From Dendrophyllia cribrosa (lineage: Eukaryota; Cnidaria; Anthozoa; Scleractinia; Dendrophylliidae), in the NCBI GenBank assembly GCA_024195265.1, contig JAJLRJ010000006.1:19724851-19788850 (forward strand): a stretch of DNA of 64,000 nucleotides, in the 5' to 3' direction. The translations under genes and the position numbers were made by a program. Below the pieces are notes generated by a model. The model did not search any database and was not told the origin of the DNA. It saw only the letters and a program-made list of their open reading frames with translations. Below, in pieces: positions 61,340 through 64,000 of this stretch (its first letter is position 1; the number at the start of each line of letters is the position of its first letter).

Positions 61340-64000
61340 CCCCCAAAATTTAACTCCTGCTTTATGCACCAATCATAAGTGAAATAAATGCCAAGGATTT
61401 TAATAGGCTTGTTAACTTTTTCAGTTTTTTCTTCGTTGAGTTTTAAAACCGGAGCAAATACCAAATTGGTGGAGCGTGTTCGAAAGATGTTTGAATGAGA
61501 CTGTAAGAAAAGTGGTTAAGTCATCGGCAAACGCAGTTAATTTCGTTTCTTTATTGCCAATTTTAATACCTTTTATCTGTTCGGATTTTGATTAACAGCA
61601 CTTCCATCGCGATAATGAAGAGGTAAGGTGACAATGGGTCACCTTGTCTAACACCTCTTTGAACTTGAAATAATTGAGTCGAAAACCCATTATTAAGGAT
61701 ACATCTTGAAATATTACAGTATAATACTTTGACCCATTTGACGAAGGACTCACCAAAATTGAAAGAAATTAAGGTATCAATCAGAAACTTCCAACTTAGG
61801 GAATCAAATGCTTTTTCAAAATCTAGGGCAATCATTAAACCAGGTAATTGTTTAACCCATTCACACCTGAGGATTTTTACGTTTTTGAGTGATTTTCTGC
61901 ATACACACGCCCCATAGGATTTCGTGACTGCATATTTGGAGTTACCATTGAAAGTGCTGCTGTTCTAAAACACTGAAGGCTCGAGTTTACTGGAAACGTC
62001 ATTGTGACGATCTCATTTTGCTTGCTTGATTTGCAATAAAGGGTCCAATATGAATTATCTACGATTTTTGGTAAGTTCACAGCCATTTTTCATCTTTAGT
62101 AGCTGCCTGGTGAGCATCATTAAGCTTGGAGGTAGTTCAGAGTCCACTTCTCAATGAAGCGAGTTAGTTGTTGTACTTCGTTTGCGAATTTGGCTCATTG
62201 CTCGTTGAACTGGAAAAATGGCCGCCTGGAAACGAAGCAGCTTTGGGACTCGACTCTGGATGAATTTCTCGACCTACTGCGGCATATTTTGGAAGTTGCG
62301 ACCACAGGAGAACACAACAAGCGCGAAATTTCGGCGGTGGGTCGGAGTGGCTGTGGACTTAGTATAAAATAATATGAAATGTGTGCGGAAAGAAACGAAC
62401 GCTGTCAAAATTGTTGGCCATTTCCCAGCATGCAGTGCGGTGGTGATATTGAAAATTGAGGCAAGGTCAGTATGCATTAGAACGAGAGGCTAGAGCTCGG
62501 CCCGAGCAACGAATAAGAGCAAAAAAATTCACTGCTAAGCTAGGACTAGGACTGAATTTTGCTGTGAATGTTGATTTTTGGGTTTGCCATGATGATTTGA
62601 ATAAAAAAAACTAAAGGCAAAAACGTGATTTTTGTTGTTTTTCTATGACGTTAAAAACGGTAATTTTTGTTATTGTCCAAATTCAAACGCTGATATTCTG
62701 CAAAAATCGCTGACTTTTTTGTGTTTATTGGGTATCTCAATTTGAAAGACTTTCTAGTCAATGCTCACAACTGCTAGTTAAGGCAATGTTCGCACGATTG
62801 AGAAAGTTACAATTTTTTAAAGCAGTGGAGTCTTGTACGGGCGGTTACGGGCGGTTCAGGTGTCAATGGGTTAACTTTCGTGTATTCCATAATGTCCTCA
62901 ATAGTGCGGACAGCATCGAAAATCGTTCTGCCTTTAACATAGGCATATTGATCGTCATTTATGATATTTGGCAGTACATTTTCTAAACGCAGGGCAAGTG
63001 CTTTTGAGGCTATTTTAACGTCAACATTTAATAGCGAGATCGGTCTCCAATTTTTAATGTAACGCCTATCCCTGCCTTTTTTCTCAAGTAACCTAATCAT
63101 AGCTTGTTTTTGTGTATTTGATAATTCCCCGTGATTGTATGAATGGTTTAAGAGTCTGTTAATTGCTGGTCCACAAGGTTCCAAAACGTTTTATAAAAAT
63201 CTGGTGTTAGACCATCGTTTCCAGGTGACTTACCTATAGGCATTTTTGTAAGGAGGCGAGGCATTCTGCACAAGACAATTCTCCCTCTCAAAGTGATTTA
63301 TCGTCGTCGGTTAATATCGGTATGGACATGTTGGCTATAAAATCCCTAGAACTTGCCTCACTTTCCGTCGGATCTTGGTTTCGATAAAGGTTTTGATAAT
63401 AGTTTCTAAATTCATCAAGAATAGCTTTTCATTTTATGATTGACTTGCCTTCATTATTTAATAGGCGTTGGACTGGAGATCTTTGACTGATCTTCTTTGA
63501 CTGAAGAAGTTTTAGTAGATCTAGTGTTTTCAAGGTTCAGGAAAAATTTTGAGTTTTTTTTCACCTTTTTCATATCAGTTAATTCTAGATCGGATGAACT
63601 ATGTAATCATAAAGCGATTCATACTCACACTTGGCGCACTCTAGCTGGTCTATATGAACCTCTCATGGACCAAGGCTACATTTCTCTTCCCAGTATTCAG
63701 TTTTTCTTCCGATTCAGTAAAACGAATATTTCGCTCCTTAGCTTTGTTTTTACTGTATTTCATGGTAATTTGTCTGATCTTGTATTTTATCAAATCCCAT
63801 AAAACTTTTTTATCTTTTACTTCCCTAAATTCCGTCAGCCATTGGGGGTATTTATCATTTATAAGATGTATATATTAAGCTTCGTCTTCAAGAAGGCTTG
63901 AATTAAATTTCCAAAGTGAGGGGCCACGAGGAAGATTTTCAAGACTGTTGACACTGTGAGTGATTGCTAAGTGGTCCGAAGGAATGATTAAAGCTTTAAC
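61340..64000 (-). mobile_element. L1/Tx1-like LINE (copy B), interrupted and running off the window
   Basis: Minus-strand pieces: endonuclease C-terminus (63995-63885: IIPSDHLAITHSVNSL, GPSLWKFNSSLLED), RT palm start (63184-62875: NWRPISLLNVDVKIASKALA), then after the piggyBac-type MITE DFEKAFDSLSW, GVRQGDPLSPYLFIIAMEVL and AFADDLTTFL, LKLNEEKTE down to about 61370. Frameshifted in places. LINE copy A is inserted at its 3' side. Confidence 0.8.
61856..62870. mobile_element. piggyBac-type MITE, 1015 bp (copy B, inverted)
   Basis: Flanked by TTAA (61852-61855 and 62871-62874). The complement of copy A throughout, and it sits within the LINE copy B reverse transcriptase, whose frame resumes on both sides. 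Confidence 0.87.

Overview
The window is eukaryotic, intron-containing, AT-rich and saturated with transposable elements. Animal-type gene pieces (a DGAT2/MOGAT-family acyltransferase exon and four exons of an ABCC/MRP4-like transporter), Penelope-like, CR1-like and L1/Tx1-like retroelements, many foldback MITEs and Polinton/Maverick-like DNA virus remnants together suggest an anthozoan cnidarian, probably a coral. That placement rests on remembered family resemblance and was not computed.

Host genes. On the minus strand at 651-1336 is one exon of a DGAT2/MOGAT-like enzyme. On the plus strand, exons at 12956-13170, 19181-19291, 36660-36780 and 39970-40185 join in phase into the N-terminal part of an ABCC transporter (linker plus the start of the first membrane domain). 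Everything from 13171 to about 40 kb is therefore intron, and the rest may be too; later exons were not found.

Virus-like elements. Two decayed, partial copies of one Polinton/Maverick-like (adintovirus-related) lineage lie about 18 kb apart. Copy 1 (about 19.7-28.8 kb, in ABCC intron 2) carries a protein-primed DNA polymerase B, a retroviral-type integrase, five small genes (most with membrane segments or helical), an A32-type packaging ATPase and a candidate major capsid protein. Copy 2 (about 46.3-57.8 kb) keeps only the integrase start, repeats the small genes, ATPase and an internally deleted capsid gene, and continues into genes missing from copy 1: a 492-aa coiled-coil/membrane protein, a 606-aa conserved unknown, a 222-aa minor-capsid-like protein, a 224-aa hydrophobic protein and a VLTF3-like zinc-ribbon transcription factor. 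Together they outline a genome of about 20 kb. Nearly every gene start has a TATATA-type motif only 0-13 nt before its start codon, which is too close for an ordinary Pol II TATA box. Both copies are inactive through frameshifts, nonsense codons, lost start codons, deletions and insertions.

Repeats. 1.5-19.6 kb holds many MITEs: foldbacks, a CAGGG-terminal element with 6-bp target duplication, a TTAA-flanked piggyBac-type element, and elements with poly-G inside their inverted repeats. 28.8-29.8 kb is an inverted Penelope-like remnant. 29.85-35.13 kb is a tandem array with a 1764/1815-bp unit. 35.4-36.6 kb has a foldback carrying a tRNA-like sequence and a 32-bp minisatellite. 37-46 kb has CR1-like, Penelope-like and L1/Tx1-like fragments. 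57.8-64.0 kb has one L1/Tx1-like LINE inserted in another, the latter also interrupted by a second copy of the piggyBac-type MITE.
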